Assembly: GCF_036884655.1 (NCBI RefSeq)
Contig: NC_088356.1
Coordinates: forward strand, 17,354,001 to 17,418,000
DNA from: Musa acuminata AAA Group
Lineage: Eukaryota > Streptophyta > Magnoliopsida > Zingiberales > Musaceae
Direction: 5' to 3'
DNA length: 64,000 nt
Shown: one piece after another, positions 21,942-33,302 of the stretch
Numbering within the stretch: the stretch's first letter is position 1
Layout of the letters: each line of letters starts with the position of its first letter
Notes under the pieces: generated by a model
What the model was told of the DNA's origin: nothing
The model's database searches: none
What the model saw: the letters and a program-made list of their open reading frames with translations, nothing else
Program-made: the position numbers and the translations under genes

Positions 21942-23519
21942 TGTTAGGATCAGAGCGGCACTAAGAGGGGGGGGGGTGAATTAGTGCAGCGGATTAAAAC
22001 TTCGGTTTTGATAAATCTTTCGTACGATGAAAAGCAATATCAATGGAAACCGATTTTAGAAGCTTGATAACTTAGAAACGTATAGAAGCGTAGTAACTAA
22101 GTAGAGAAGTTTACAGTATGTAAATGGCAAGAGTAGGATGCAAACTAGATAACGCAGCAGTTTTTAAAGTGGTTCGGTCACAATGACCTACATCCACTTG
22201 CGAAGCCTTCTTCGAAAAGGCTTCCAACTTCCACTAGCAAATTTCTTGTAGGGGAAGGACTAATACCCCTCTTACAACCTTTACAAGTGGTTCACACTCT
22301 TACAATTCTTTTCAACAAGATGGGAGGAGGTGAACACTTAAGCAATATGAAAAACAAGGCTTGCAAAGACTATTCTAAGGCTCTTAACTCAAACTACTGC
22401 TTTTCAAAAGGTTGTAATCTCGGTTGAGATTTGAGGGGTATTTATAGGCCTCAAGAGGATTCAAATTTGGGCTCCAAAATTTGAATTCTCTTTGGTTCCC
22501 GATGCTGGAGGCGCCACCGCCCAGCTCTCGGGTGCTAGGCGGTGCCACCGCCCAACCCAGGCGGTGCCACCGCCTGGCTCTCGGGTTCTAGGTGGTGCCA
22601 CCGCCAAATCTGGCGGTGCCACCACCTACACTATTTCAGCTCACTGGTTGGGCTCCAAAATTGGCCCAAACCAGTCCGAACTAGAGCCCAATTGGCCCCT
22701 ACTTGGTTTATAGGATTAACACCTAATCCTAACCCTAAGTAACATGCTAACTACGAATTTAAAGACATTTTCTAGGCTATTACAAAGTTCGTAAGTCATG
22801 ACTTCTTCCGGCGAACTTTCGACGGTTTTCCGATAAACTCTCGGAAACCATTCTGCGGACTCCCGGCAAGCTCCTAGACTTCACGATTTGATCTTGACGA
22901 GTTCCAACGAGCTTCTTCGGCAAGCTCCGATCTTTCTCGGTGAGCTCTGCGAACTTCCAACGAACCTTCCGGCGAGCTTCCGAAAAACCCTTCGGCACGC
23001 TCCCTACTCATTCTCGGCTAGTTCCGGCAGCATTCCCAACGAACCTTCGGACTTCCGTCGAACTCTCGAACTCGCAATGAATCCTTCGTGCTTGACTCCG
23101 ACACTTTGTTTTGCTTTATATCTTCGTTGTCATTGTAGTTAATCCTGCACACACAAGCTAAAACTCTACTCCGATCTAGACAATTATTACAACGCGAATT
23201 GACATTCTGTTGCCTAGCACGTCATTGGTTGGCATTTCGTCCGATTCTTCATTGCATCGTCCTTTCTTGCGGCTTGTTGCCCAATCGGCGGTTGACCTCC
23301 GCAACCTCGATATCCTTGGCGCAATTCCGCTCTTGGCCCGATGCCCGACATCCGAAGCCTTCTATTATCCAATATCCTAACGTGATCTCCTCCAGCGCAA
23401 CGTCAATTCCTCCTGCGTTAACTGTCTAATCCTGATCGAGTAGACCTGCATCACTCAAAATGCAGTTAAACATCTAAACACAATCAATTAGTTTCATAAT
23501 CAAAATCTGAGATTCAACA
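21942..23519 (-). repeat. 5' LTR of S2 (1578 bp)
   Basis: Same sequence as the 15916 copy with few substitutions. It is 42 bp longer, the difference being extra palindrome units at 22506-22632. TATA box 22439-22446. G-tract of 10 near 21966. Confidence 0.93.
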
Positions 23520-24285
23520 TGTTCAAGTGTATTTACTATAATCATCTACAATGACAAAGGCATCTCCTAGGCTTGATGTATCAATTGGTCCAAACAAATC
23601 CATATGGATCAATTATAATGGTCTAGAGATGCTTATTTGATTCTTTAGTTTGAAACTACTTTTTATTTATTTTCCTAGTTATTATGCATTACACACATTA
23701 TCTTTAACAAACTTAATATTATGAATACCTCTTACAAGTTCTTTGGATGAGATTTGAGAGATTAGTTTCATGCTACTATGACCTAATCTCCTATGCCAAA
23801 GCCAAGCATCGTCATTCAAAACCGAAAATCACATTTCATCACAAAGATCATCAATATCAATAGTGTATACATTATTTTGTTTTAGGGCAGTCATAGAGAT
23901 GTTTTTGTATGGTTGTTCAATAATGCAAGCATTGGATTCAAATCTAATGACGTATCCTTTATCACATAATTGACTAATACTCAAAAGATTTATACTTTAA
24001 GCCATCAACCAACAATACATCTTTAATTAAAAAGTTAGATTTATTACCTATTATTCTTTTACCAATTATTTTACCCTTGTTGTTGTCTCCGAAGGTGATA
24101 TACAGATTTATTACCTATTATTCTTTTACCAATTATTTTACCCTTGTTGTTGTCTCCGAAGGTGATATACCCTTCGTCTAGGCTAGTGAGCTTAGAGAAT
24201 TTAAATGGATCTCCGATCATATACCTTGAGCATCCCTATCAAGGTACTATCTCTTGCTCCTAGCTTATGATGGTAAACATTTCTA
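23520..24285 (-). pseudogene. S1 pol, 5' part: protease and integrase N-terminal half
   Basis: On the minus strand: protease region next to the shared TAG (24283-24285), with one base lost in the D-S-G motif. Then FGDNNKGKIIGK, the pre-integrase zinc region with the HHCC pattern partly lost to stops, LIHMDLFGP with the first catalytic Asp, and FVIVDDYS, running into the S2 insertion point. A 67-bp tandem duplication (24037-24170) shifts the frame. A small deletion removes residues between SSLG and AFVIVDD that are present in S4 and S5. Confidence 0.82.
24037..24170. repeat. 67-bp tandem duplication inside S1 pol
   Basis: Two essentially identical copies, 24037-24103 and 24104-24170, each containing TTATTCTTTTACCAATTATT. 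67 is not a multiple of three, so the second copy breaks the reading frame. S4 and S5 have a single copy, so it arose in S1. Confidence 0.93.
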
Positions 24286-25880
24286 CAAAAGAGGGTGATT
24301 TTTAAGTAACCATTTGACCTTGGGTACCTCAAAAATCGATCTACTCAACTTATCATTTTGCAAAGAGTTCTTTATGGTTCCTTCAGGAACTCAAATCAAT
24401 TTACGTGAACTATATCTCTTAAGAGGACATTTATAGGTAACATATCCAAGTTTGCAACAAAAGTTTACATTTGGTGTGGGGTGATACATGCAAGGTATGG
24501 TCTTTAACAAAGGTTGTTGGATTTTGATGATAGCTACTCACAAATCTGATTCTGCCTTTTCTATGAATGTGACCCTTATTGGCAAGGATCATGTTCAAAG
24601 ACTTACTACCAACCTTAAATTTTATAAAGTTTCTTTGAATAGCAAGTTTTCCTTCTTAAGTGCCTCTAAGTGTTCATACTTAGTACATGGAGGCAAAGAA
24701 GGATTATTATACTTAAGTTTTTCAAATTCAACATTTAAAATGGCATGCTCCTTTTTCAAAGAGTTATACTTTTTACTCAAAGTTCTATATTCATTAAACA
24801 ATTCATGAAAAGTACTTAAAAGCTTATCGAAAAATAAATTTATATCTAATGAACTACTTATCTCATCTCCGATAGTCATTAGTGCGCAGTCGACGATCTC
24901 CTTATTGCTTTGTTCTTCACCTTCGAAATCGCTCAAGTCATCCCACGTTGCTTTGAATGTCTTCTTCTTCTTTGGTTGCTTCTTCTTTACTTGGGGACAT
25001 TCGATTTTGAAATGTCCCGACTTCTTACATTCGTAGCATATGACTTGTTCTTTCTTAGGTTTAATTTTATTTTTAATATTATTTTTAAATTTATTTCTCT
25101 TTATGAATTTTTTGAACTTTCTTCTCAAGAGTGCTAAGTCATCATCATAGTCCTCATCATTTGAATTTTCTTTCAAGTGGTCTTCACGAGTTCTCAGTGC
25201 TATATCCTTTCTATTTTTTGGAAGGTTGTTTTCAAGCTCTTCATGAGCATTGCAAGTCATATTATAGGTCATTAATGACCCGATAAATTCTTCGAGAGGG
25301 AAGTTATTCAAATCCTTGACCTCTTGAATGGTCGTTACTTCAGGGTCCCAACTCTTTAGAAGAGATCTCAAAATTTTATTAACAAGTTTAAAGTTCAAAA
25401 AATATTTGCTAAGAGCTTTTAAACTATTGACAACATCCGTAAAATGGGTGTACATATCAACAATAGTTTCGCTTGGCTTCATCCGAAATAATTCATAAGT
25501 ATGAACGAAAAGATTTATCTTCGACTCCTTTACTCTACTAGTACCTTCGTGAGTGATTTCGAGTGTGTGCCAAATATCAAAAGTTGTTTTACAAATAGAC
25601 ACTCGATTGAACTCATTTTTATCTAATGCACAAAACAAGGCATTCATAGCCTTAGCTTTTAAAGCGAAAGTCTTCTTCTCTAACTCATTCCAATCGTTCA
25701 TTGGATGAGAAGACTTTTGAAAACCATTTTCTACAATGTTCCATAGCTCAAAATCTATAGATATTAGAAAGATCCTCATTCTAGTCATCCAATAGGTATA
25801 ATCTGTCCTATTGAACATGGGTGAATGTGTAATTGAGTGACCCTCTTTATTGCAAACAAATACTATCTCTCTTGGGTTTC
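24286..25880 (-). pseudogene. S1 gag, long and nearly open
   Basis: A 398-codon open piece (24622-25818) carries MRIFLISIDFELWNIVENGF, MNALFCALDKNEFNRVS, KPSETIVDMYTHFTDVV, a zinc knuckle CYECKKSGHFKIEC (CX2CX4HX4C intact), a basic KKKQPKKKK stretch and a coiled-coil-like Leu/Lys/Glu C-terminal part. After the stop at 24622 the same protein continues with lesions to KNHPLL and TAG at 24283-24285. The family start codon (ATG-GCA in S5) is degraded here. Gag would assemble particles around element RNA. Confidence 0.88.
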
Positions 25881-25904
25881 AAACCAAACGAGAGTGACCT
25901 TGCT

Positions 25905-25916
25905 GCTCTAATACCA
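25905..25916 (-). promoter_or_regulatory. primer-binding site of S1 (tRNA-iMet, one mismatch)
   Basis: The plus strand reads GCTCTAATACCA against the expected GCTCTGATACCA. It lies two bases from the LTR at 25919. Confidence 0.9.
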
Positions 25917-25918
25917 AT

Positions 25919-27183
25919 TGTTAGGATCAAGAGCGGCACTAAGAGGAGTGAATTAGTGCAGCAAAAAAATCATCGATTTTGTAAATTTTTCGTTCATTAA
26001 AAATCGATCTCGAAAAGTGCTTGACTTTAAAGTAAATGAACTAACAATTAACTTAGAAAGTATGGGTAGTAATGAAAAGCATAATGGAAATGAGCACACC
26101 GGAATTTATAGTGGTTCGGTCATTGTGACCTACATCCACTTCTGATTCCTCCTCCATCGAGGTCACCGGCATCCATTAATGGTCTTCCTTCAATAGGCGA
26201 AGACCAACCACCTCTTTATAGTGCTTTCTCCTTTTTACGGGTTTAGGAGATAACCCTTACAAGCCTTACACCTCTCTTGAATGATCACAACACTTAGAAA
26301 GGGAGGAGGAGGAATCTTTTCACTTTTATAACACTTTTAACACCCCAAGATTTTAAGATATTGTTTATACTTTCATGCCCTTTCATGCAAAAAAGGGTGA
26401 GGTATTTATAGGCCCGAATGACTTTAGAACTGAAGCCAAAAAGTGTCATAACCCTAGATTTTGGGGTACTAGCGGTACCACCATTATTATTGGATAGTAC
26501 TACCACTTGCAAACTGATACTGGGTAGTACCATCGCCTGATAGAGCTTTGGCAGCTACCACCGCTTAACAGGGCGGTACCACCACTTGGCAGCATTAATT
26601 GCTAGTGGTACCATCGCCCAGACCACCTGGGAGACTGCGCCCTAGGCGGTGCCACCACTGGCCATGACTTTAACTACTGAATGGGCTTGTTCAACCGGCC
26701 CAATTCAGCCCTATTAAGGGCCCAATTGCCCCCTAACTGAGTTAATGAGATTATCACCCAATCCTAACTCATATTAAGGTCTAACTGCGATAATTAAGAC
26801 ATTTAACAAAGCATTCTTGGTCCGGTATGTTAATTGTTCTTCCGGGAAGCTTTCGACGATCTTTCAACGAACTTCCGATAATCTCTCGGCAATGTTCTGG
26901 TAGTCTTCCGGCAAGCTCCTACATGACGATCTTCTTGGCAAGTTTTGACAAGCTTCTTTGGTAAGCTCTTGGACTTCTCGGTTAATTCCGGCAGAACTTC
27001 CGACGAATGTCCGAACTTTTGACAAACTCTCGAACTCCCAACAAAATCTCGATCTTGACTCTAGCATAATATTTTCTTTATGTCTTACCACTATTGTAGG
27101 TAATCCTGAACACTTTTTTTAATATATATATTAGATAAAATAATTTATCAATTGATTTTATCATCAAAATCTGAGATTCAACA
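25919..27183 (-). repeat. 5' LTR of S1 (1265 bp)
   Basis: Plus strand TGTTAGGATC to GATTCAACA. TATA box 26403-26410; degenerate palindromes at 26465-26660. The C-tract has collapsed to a few bases in AAGAGGAGTGAATTAG. It belongs to the LTR form without the extra U3 block. Confidence 0.93.
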
Positions 27184-27427
27184 CACTAGTCGAAGATGGG
27201 CCTTTATAAATAAGAGGGAAGTGAACAAGGGGCCTCTATAAATAAGAGGGAACCAAATGGGCCATAGGCTAGGTTCTTTTTGGTTTTCACCTCCTATTCT
27301 CCTCTCTCCCTCTCCTTCTCAATATGCAACCCCTATTTGAGACATGTGGACAGCAAGAAGGGGCACCCTCTTCTTGATTGTGTGGTGCGCTTTGCGAGGA
27401 GGATTGTATAATGATTTGGAAGCGTCT
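27184..27427 (+). repeat. X1 LTR, middle segment with duplicated TATA region
   Basis: Continues X1 after S1. It has two tandem copies of a TATA-box phrase (GGGCCTTTATAAATAAGAGG near 27198 and a CTCTATAAATAAG variant near 27234), the core promoter region of family X. It ends at the S3 target site CGTCT (27423-27427). Confidence 0.8.
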
Positions 27428-29495
27428 TGTTGAATCTCGTATTTTCATGATGAAACTACTTGATATATGTTTATGATTTAATCTGCGTTTTGAGTGACGC
27501 AGGATGCTTCGATCAGGATGAGACAATTAAAGCAGGAAAATCATATTGTACCGGAGGAACAAGTCAGAAGATTGGACGTCGGACCGGTGGATCGGTCGAC
27601 GTATCGACAGAAGGCTTCAGGCCGTGGACTCGGGCATCGGGCCAAGAAGAGCGGGTATTGTGCCAAGGATATCGGAGTTGCGGAGTCAACTGGCCGATTG
27701 GGCAATAAGCTGCAGGAGAGGATGATGCGCCGAAGAATCAGACGAAGCGTCGAGGGACCAATGACATGCCGGACAACTTGGTTAATTGCTTAGGATTAAT
27801 TGTCTCGATCGAAGTTTTGTTTTAAGTGTGCAGGATTAACTACGATAGAAGAAAGACATGCAGTAGGAGTTGCGCCGGAGTCAAGACAATGATCACGTTG
27901 GGAGTTCGAGAGTTCGACGGAAGTTCGGACAGTCGTCGGAGGTTCTGCCAAAGAAGCTCGTCGAAACTCACCAAGTGGATCGTCGCAAGTCCAGGAGTTT
28001 GCCGGAAGTCCGCAGGAGCATCACCGAGGGTTCATCGGATGATCGACGGAAGTTCGCCGGAAGCTCACCGGAAGAAGCGATTGACGCACCGGAGCAAGTT
28101 GCAGTAAATGTCTTAGGGAATATCGTAGTTAGCACAATGAATAAGTTGGAAATGGGAGGTGATCCCATTAACTTAATCTTGGGGCAATTGGGCCCCTAAA
28201 AAACCCAAATTGTCCGAATGGATCAACCTACTCGGACCCTGATTTCTGGCAGGAGGTGCAACCGCCCAAGCCAGGAGGTGGCACCGCTTGGGCTAAGTCT
28301 CCGAGTGAGACTGGGCGGTGCAACCGCCCCAGCCAGGAGGTGGCACCGCTTGGGCTCAGTCTCCGAGCAAGACTGGGCGATGCAACCTCCCTTGATAGGA
28401 GGTGGCACCGCCTGGGCTCGGTCTCCGAGCACTGGCTGAGCGGTGCAACCGCCTCAGTCAGGAGGTTGCACCACCTGAGCTCGGTCTTCGAGCTCTGGCA
28501 GGAGGTGCAACCACCCCTGATAGGAGGTGGCACCGCCTAGAGGCTCAATCTTCGAGCTCTGCCAAGCGGTGCAACCGCTCCAGTCAGGAGGTGCAACCGC
28601 CTGATCCCGGAATTCCGGGAATTGATAGGTTTGAGCTCCAAATTTGAACTGGGTTGGGGCCTATAAATACCCCACCCATTCAACACTGAAAGAGCACTGA
28701 CAATACACCGAAATCTTGATCTTGTTCTGTGATTTTTAGAACTCAAAATTGTTGTAAAGGCCAAAAGTTCTTCTCCCTCTTTTCTTTCATGTTCTGAGCT
28801 GTAAAGAGAGGAGAGAAAATTCTGTAAGGGTTGTCTCCTAAGCCCATCAAAAGGAGGGAAACTGTAAAAGGGTGGTTGGCCTTCGCCTATTGAAGGAAGG
28901 CCTCTAGTTGACGTCGGTGACCTCGTCGGTGGAGGAAGCCAAAAGTGGAGTAGGTCAAGATTGACCGAACCACTCTAAATCTCGGTTTGCATTTACTTTG
29001 AGCATATTATCTTTACTGCAAACCTCCTCTAAAGCTTACTGCTTTCTGCGCATATACGATCGGGTTTCAAGCTTTGCACTTTCCGAATCAGCGTTTAGAC
29101 GTAAATCTGTTTTTTTGTACGATCATCATATTTCCGTTTGCATTTACGTTTTGATTTCTATCATAACTGCAAACTGCCTTTATATCCTTGCTTAAACTGC
29201 ATCTCGCCTAATCAAGTGATTTACGAATCAGCATTTAGACGTAAATCAGTTTCTTCGTACGAACGTCGTATTTCATTTTGCGCTTATATTCTAGTTTTCA
29301 TCATAACTGCAAACTGCCTTCATAGATTGACTTTAACCTCATCTTGCTTGATCTTAAGTTAAAGTAATCTTAGAATCGGCTTTCACACCAAAATTATTTT
29401 TATCGTTCAAACGTTTTTTTATCGTTGAAAGATTTTTGCTGCACTAATTCACCCCCCCCCCCCCCCCCCCCCTCTTAGTGCTCTTGATCCTAACA
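27428..29495 (+). repeat. 5' LTR of S3 (2068 bp)
   Basis: Starts TGTTGAATCTCG and ends TCCTAACA. It carries the extra U3 block (about 27455-27830), the palindrome array (28249-28600), TATA box TATAAATA (28662-28669), three diverged units of about 120 bp with TAACTGCAAACTGCC (28985-29345), and a terminal hairpin with 21 C (29452-29472) between GCACTAA and TTAGTGC. Confidence 0.95.
28249..28600. repeat. GC-rich palindrome array in the S3 5' LTR
   Basis: Units of about 60 bp contain GGCGGTGCAACCGCC and GGAGGTGGCACCGCCT type near-palindromes plus a CTCAGTCTCCGAGC spacer, repeated about six times. The array ends some 60 bp before the TATA box, so it occupies the core-promoter-proximal U3. Confidence 0.9.
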
Positions 29496-29497
29496 AT

Positions 29498-29509
29498 TGG
29501 TATCAGAGC
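29498..29509 (+). promoter_or_regulatory. primer-binding site of S3 (tRNA-iMet)
   Basis: TGGTATCAGAGC, an exact complement of the plant initiator tRNA-Met 3' end, two bases after the LTR. Confidence 0.95.
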
Positions 29510-29545
29510 CCGATATTTCTCATTTCGGATTTACACCCGAGAGAA

Positions 29546-30496
29546 ATGGCTCTTCATGGCTTTCAAGAGGGCTTATCGGTTGTTCATCCACCGTTGTTTA
29601 ACGGATTGGACTACACTTATTGGAAAACTCGAATGAGAGTTTTCTTGATTTCTATGAATTTGGATTTATGGAATATCGTTGAAAACGGTTTTTAACTTCC
29701 CTCTAAACCGATGAACGAATGGTCGGATTTGGAGAAGAAGTATTTTTCTTTAAACGCAAAGGCTATGAATGCCTTATTTTGCGCTTTGGACAAAAATGAG
29801 TTCAATCGGATTTCTACGTGCGAAACGGCTTTTGACATTTGGCGAACACTTGAAATCACGCACGAGGGAACTAGTAGAGTCAAAGACTCAAAAATTAATA
29901 TTTTATTGCATGATTTTGAGCTTTTTCGAATGCAACCAAGCGAGACTATAAGCGACATGTACACCCGTTTCACGGATGTCGTCAATAGTTTAAGAGCTCT
30001 TGGAAAATGTTTTTCGGATTTTGAACTCGTAAACAAGATTTTGCATTCTCTATCTAAGAAGTGGGATTCAAAAGTAACTGCAATACAAGAAGCTAAAAAC
30101 CTAAACAACTTACCACTTGAAGAACTAATTTGTTCTTTGATGACATATGAAATGGTGCACAATGCACATGATGAACAAAATCACCTTCCAAAGAACAGGA
30201 AGGATCTGGAACTCCGGACAAATGAATACCACTTGAGCGATGACTCAAGTGATGAGGACAATGATGAACTTGAACTTCGAACACTAAATCTTAATAAGTT
30301 TATTAAATAAAAATTTAAAATAAACAATAAACTTGAACGAAGGAAGAGGCCAAAGAAGAAGAACATAAAGTGGGATGAATCGAGCTCCTCCGAAGACGAG
30401 GGGAAAATCAAGAAAGGCGAGGTGGCAAACTACGCCTTAACGACATTCAACGATGAGGTAATCAAAACCCCCTTAATTTATTTCAAAATTACATGA
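29546..30496 (+). pseudogene. S3 gag (N-terminal capsid only, 317 codons)
   Basis: Start ATG 29546 (MALHGFQEGLSVVHPP), the same start as S2. Two in-frame stops interrupt it: TAA after VENGF and TAA after LNKFIK. S2 has Gln at both places, so both are CAA to TAA. The rest is open: MNALFCALDKNEFNRIS, ITHEGTSRVKDSKINI, QPSETISDMYTRFTDV, DDSSDEDNDELELRTLN, and a basic segment ERRKRPKKKN. It ends LIYFKIT, stop. Pol-bearing relatives go on for some 200 more residues including a zinc knuckle. Two lesions apart, the length matches S2 (313). Confidence 0.87.
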
Positions 30497-33302
30497 TGCT
30501 CTTCATAATGCATTTTCTTTTTTAGTATAGAATTAATTTTCTTGAAAATTACATGTTTAAAAAAAAATTATGATGAAAATGCAAAATTTAAGATCATGCT
30601 AGTAGTTCTAAAAATAATCATGAAAAATACATATTTTATGATAAACAAACAAAATGATTTTGATTGAAAATATGAAATCATGCTTGATGATATAATGATG
30701 TTTTGATACCATGATTTTATTCTATGCATGAGATTTTAAAAATCGTGTTTATTGGTTTTATAATTATAGATGATGAATCTTGCGATTTTCGATTTTCACG
30801 GTAATGAAAGTGCCTTATTGATCTTTGTCATAATAAAACTTGCACTTTCGATTTTAAAACATGCTACATGTTTGGCATAGATGAAATAAAATCATATGAA
30901 TTAAAACAACTAAAAAGAGAAAAGTATTTTTCTTGAAAATTTATTTTTCTCTACCTTATTGACTTTTTCACTAAGAGATTAATAAAATTATCTATGCCAT
31001 TTTGAATCTCTTGAAAGTAATGTTGAGATTTTGATGATTTGAATTTAATGGGTTTTATCGAAATCATGATCTTAATTTCCCATGATTTATAACTTGAAAT
31101 CATTTATGAATCAAGATCACCTACTTTGTGTTCTTATTGAAATTTATTGAAATGAATCGTGATTTCTTGGAATTATAACTTGAGAATTCCTTTTATAAAT
31201 CAAAATAACTTACTATGATTCTTTCTTTTTGCTATTTGAGTTATCTAAAAAGAATCATAATATGTCTCTTAATATTCATAATTTGTCTACATGATTCGTA
31301 AATCTCATTACCAATTCTTCTTGATATTCCTTATGTGATGATATGAATACATGAAATATTCATTAATTTATTTTGATGTATACAAATGAAAAGTTATGAT
31401 CATGCATGGTAGGATATAATTTGACAAAATTGATACCATCATGATATGAAGCATTTATGATTTGCAATGATGCATGCAATACTTGAGCTTTTTAATTATG
31501 ATGTGATGTATTGCATATGATGTAAATCATGATTTAAAATGCTATGAGTTGTTACTAAAATGATGTATTATAAATGTTGATTTAATGTCATGAATACTCT
31601 AAATGATGAATGTTTGGTATCATGATCAAAATGTTGATAAATAGTTAAAAATTTAAGTATCATGTATTATGCTCATAATATTGATTGATTTATTCAGTAT
31701 CATGCATGAATGAAATATAAGGTTTTTGAAATTGTGCATGTTCGAATTTGAAAATATAATGATGCACAAATAAGATTGAAACCTACCTTTGTCATGATTT
31801 AGAAATTAATGTAAAGGGTATTCCCTTCTTTTTGCCAATGACATAGGGGGAGAAAGAGTTGCTAATGTGCATATCTCAAAGAGAAAATTGCTAGTTTGCG
31901 TGTCTTAAAATGTTAAAAAAATTTTGCTAGCTTGTATATTGTAAACTTGCTATCGTACTACCATGATGATGAGCATGTCTTATCTTCATGATTGTATTTG
32001 AAAAACTATGGCAAAAATATGTCCGAATGATTAAACTTGTTAAAATTAATTTTCGGACTTTCTTGATTGAATGATCAAATCACTCGATTGCCATGATGAT
32101 TTTACACAATTACATGCCCTAATAACAGGTTGGAAATTATGTGCTTTGGATACAAAAATTTTCATGATAATAAGCATGTTTTGTCCTCATGATTGTATTT
32201 GAAAATCAATAGCACAACCTTGTCCGAATGCATGAAAGTGTTAATTTCATTTTCGGATTCTCTTAACAATTGGATTTTCGAATTATCCTCTTCCAGACTT
32301 AATAAGCATATGTCATATCAAGTTTAATTCATATCATTGATTTTTGACATATGGAATCAACTAGCAAATACATCTCTCATACACTTATTATGTGAACAAT
32401 ATTTTGTTTTGAGAAATGGATTTGATGAAATGATTCCTGCTTATAAATTTCTTCTTGAAAAAGGAAGTCATTTTTACGTACAAAGATTTGATTCACATAC
32501 ATATCTTGATACTTGTAAAAATGAAACGTGCTTTAATATCTTATCAATTTTAACTCCATTCGAGTAAGCTCAGAAAGAGCTTTCCTCCTTCATGTAAAAA
32601 GAAAATAACAAATAAAATGGAAGAAGTTTTCAAAGCTATCTCCAAGTCATGTTTTCCTTGAGATGTTTGAATATTTGGTATCTTATCACTCTTTGTTGAA
32701 AAATGACATGAACCTGCTTATGGCATCGCACTTATGTTTAAAATTTGCTTATATCGTTCTCCTTTTTGTTGACAACAAAGGGGGAGAAATATATGAATTG
32801 ATGTTATGATTGTCATATTTGTTGTCATATTTGCTCTATCCCATGGTTGCATTATAATAATATATCAAGAACTAACATCGCAACTTTACTTATTGATATC
32901 TTGCCATGTGATGAAATGCTACAATTGATAAACACTTGAAATGTTTGCGTTACGATATCAGAAGCTTACATTGCAATCTTACATGTTGATATCATACCAT
33001 TTGATAATAGCAAACTTGCATGATGGTAAAAATGGATATTATGTTTTTCATGCAATAAGTTAAACTAATATTCCAAACACAAGAATAGTTGGACTTCTCC
33101 TTTTTATTGATGACAAAGGGGGAGAAGTATGTTGATGACATGACATGTTATGCATAAGTTCTTGATGACGTGTTGCAAGTATTCATGATGAATATTGCAA
33201 TGACTTGAATTCAGTTTGAATTCAAGATGGCATATTGATAGGGGGAGTTTGTTTAAACTCCAGGAGTTAAGTTTAACTCCGTCATCAAGTGGTTGTCATC
33301 AT
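30497..33302 (+). other. S3 internal non-coding region
   Basis: AT-rich and without pol. From about 32023 (ATGTCCGAATG) it matches the 3' non-coding region that follows RNase H in S5 (56218 on). The preceding 1.5 kb is shared in part with S2. PPT-like GGGGGAGA motifs occur near 31846, 32778, 33118 and 33241. A block of about 190 bp around 31975-32165 is repeated, diverged, from about 32166. A 76-codon frame (32337-32567) has a diverged counterpart in S5 but is not convincing as a gene. Confidence 0.75.

Larger units (their letters stand above)
15916..23519 (-). mobile_element. S2, non-autonomous SIRE-like element (gag-only), nested in S1
   Basis: Two LTRs (15916-17451 and 21942-23519) flank a 4.5-kb internal region holding one gag ORF and no pol. 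The flanking S1 integrase reads on across the site once S2 is skipped. Flanks TGTTA (15911-15915) and TGTTC (23520-23524) are a target-site duplication with one change. The LTRs differ at only about three bases in the first 150, so it is among the youngest insertions here. Confidence 0.93.
10913..27183 (-). mobile_element. S1, pol-bearing SIRE-like copia element, interrupted by S2
   Basis: 3' LTR 10913-12190, 5' LTR 25919-27183, PPT and PBS in the expected places, and gag-pol on the minus strand. Flanks are CGCTA (10908-10912) and CACTA (27184-27188), a target-site duplication with one G/A difference, inside the X1 LTR. Without S2 the element is about 8.7 kb. S2 sits in its integrase. Internal stops, an integrase Glu-to-Lys change and a 67-bp duplication make it dead. 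Confidence 0.93.

Noticed and set aside
28249..28600. CRISPR-like look of regularly spaced short palindromic repeats
   Set aside because: Repeats are imperfect, spacers are themselves repeated, no cas genes, and the setting is a plant LTR promoter.
28218..28647. Overlapping open frames on both strands across the GC-rich repeat of the LTR (also 34139-34457, 41626-41949, 49088-49399, 50542-50873, 58026-58475)
   Set aside because: They are translations of the palindrome array, rich in repeated PPP, GG and W, open in several frames at once, and change with repeat number.
29498..29509. tRNA gene suspicion from TGGTATCAGAGC and its reverse complement at several sites
   Set aside because: Only the 12-base 3' complement is present, always next to an LTR end: primer-binding sites, not tRNA genes.
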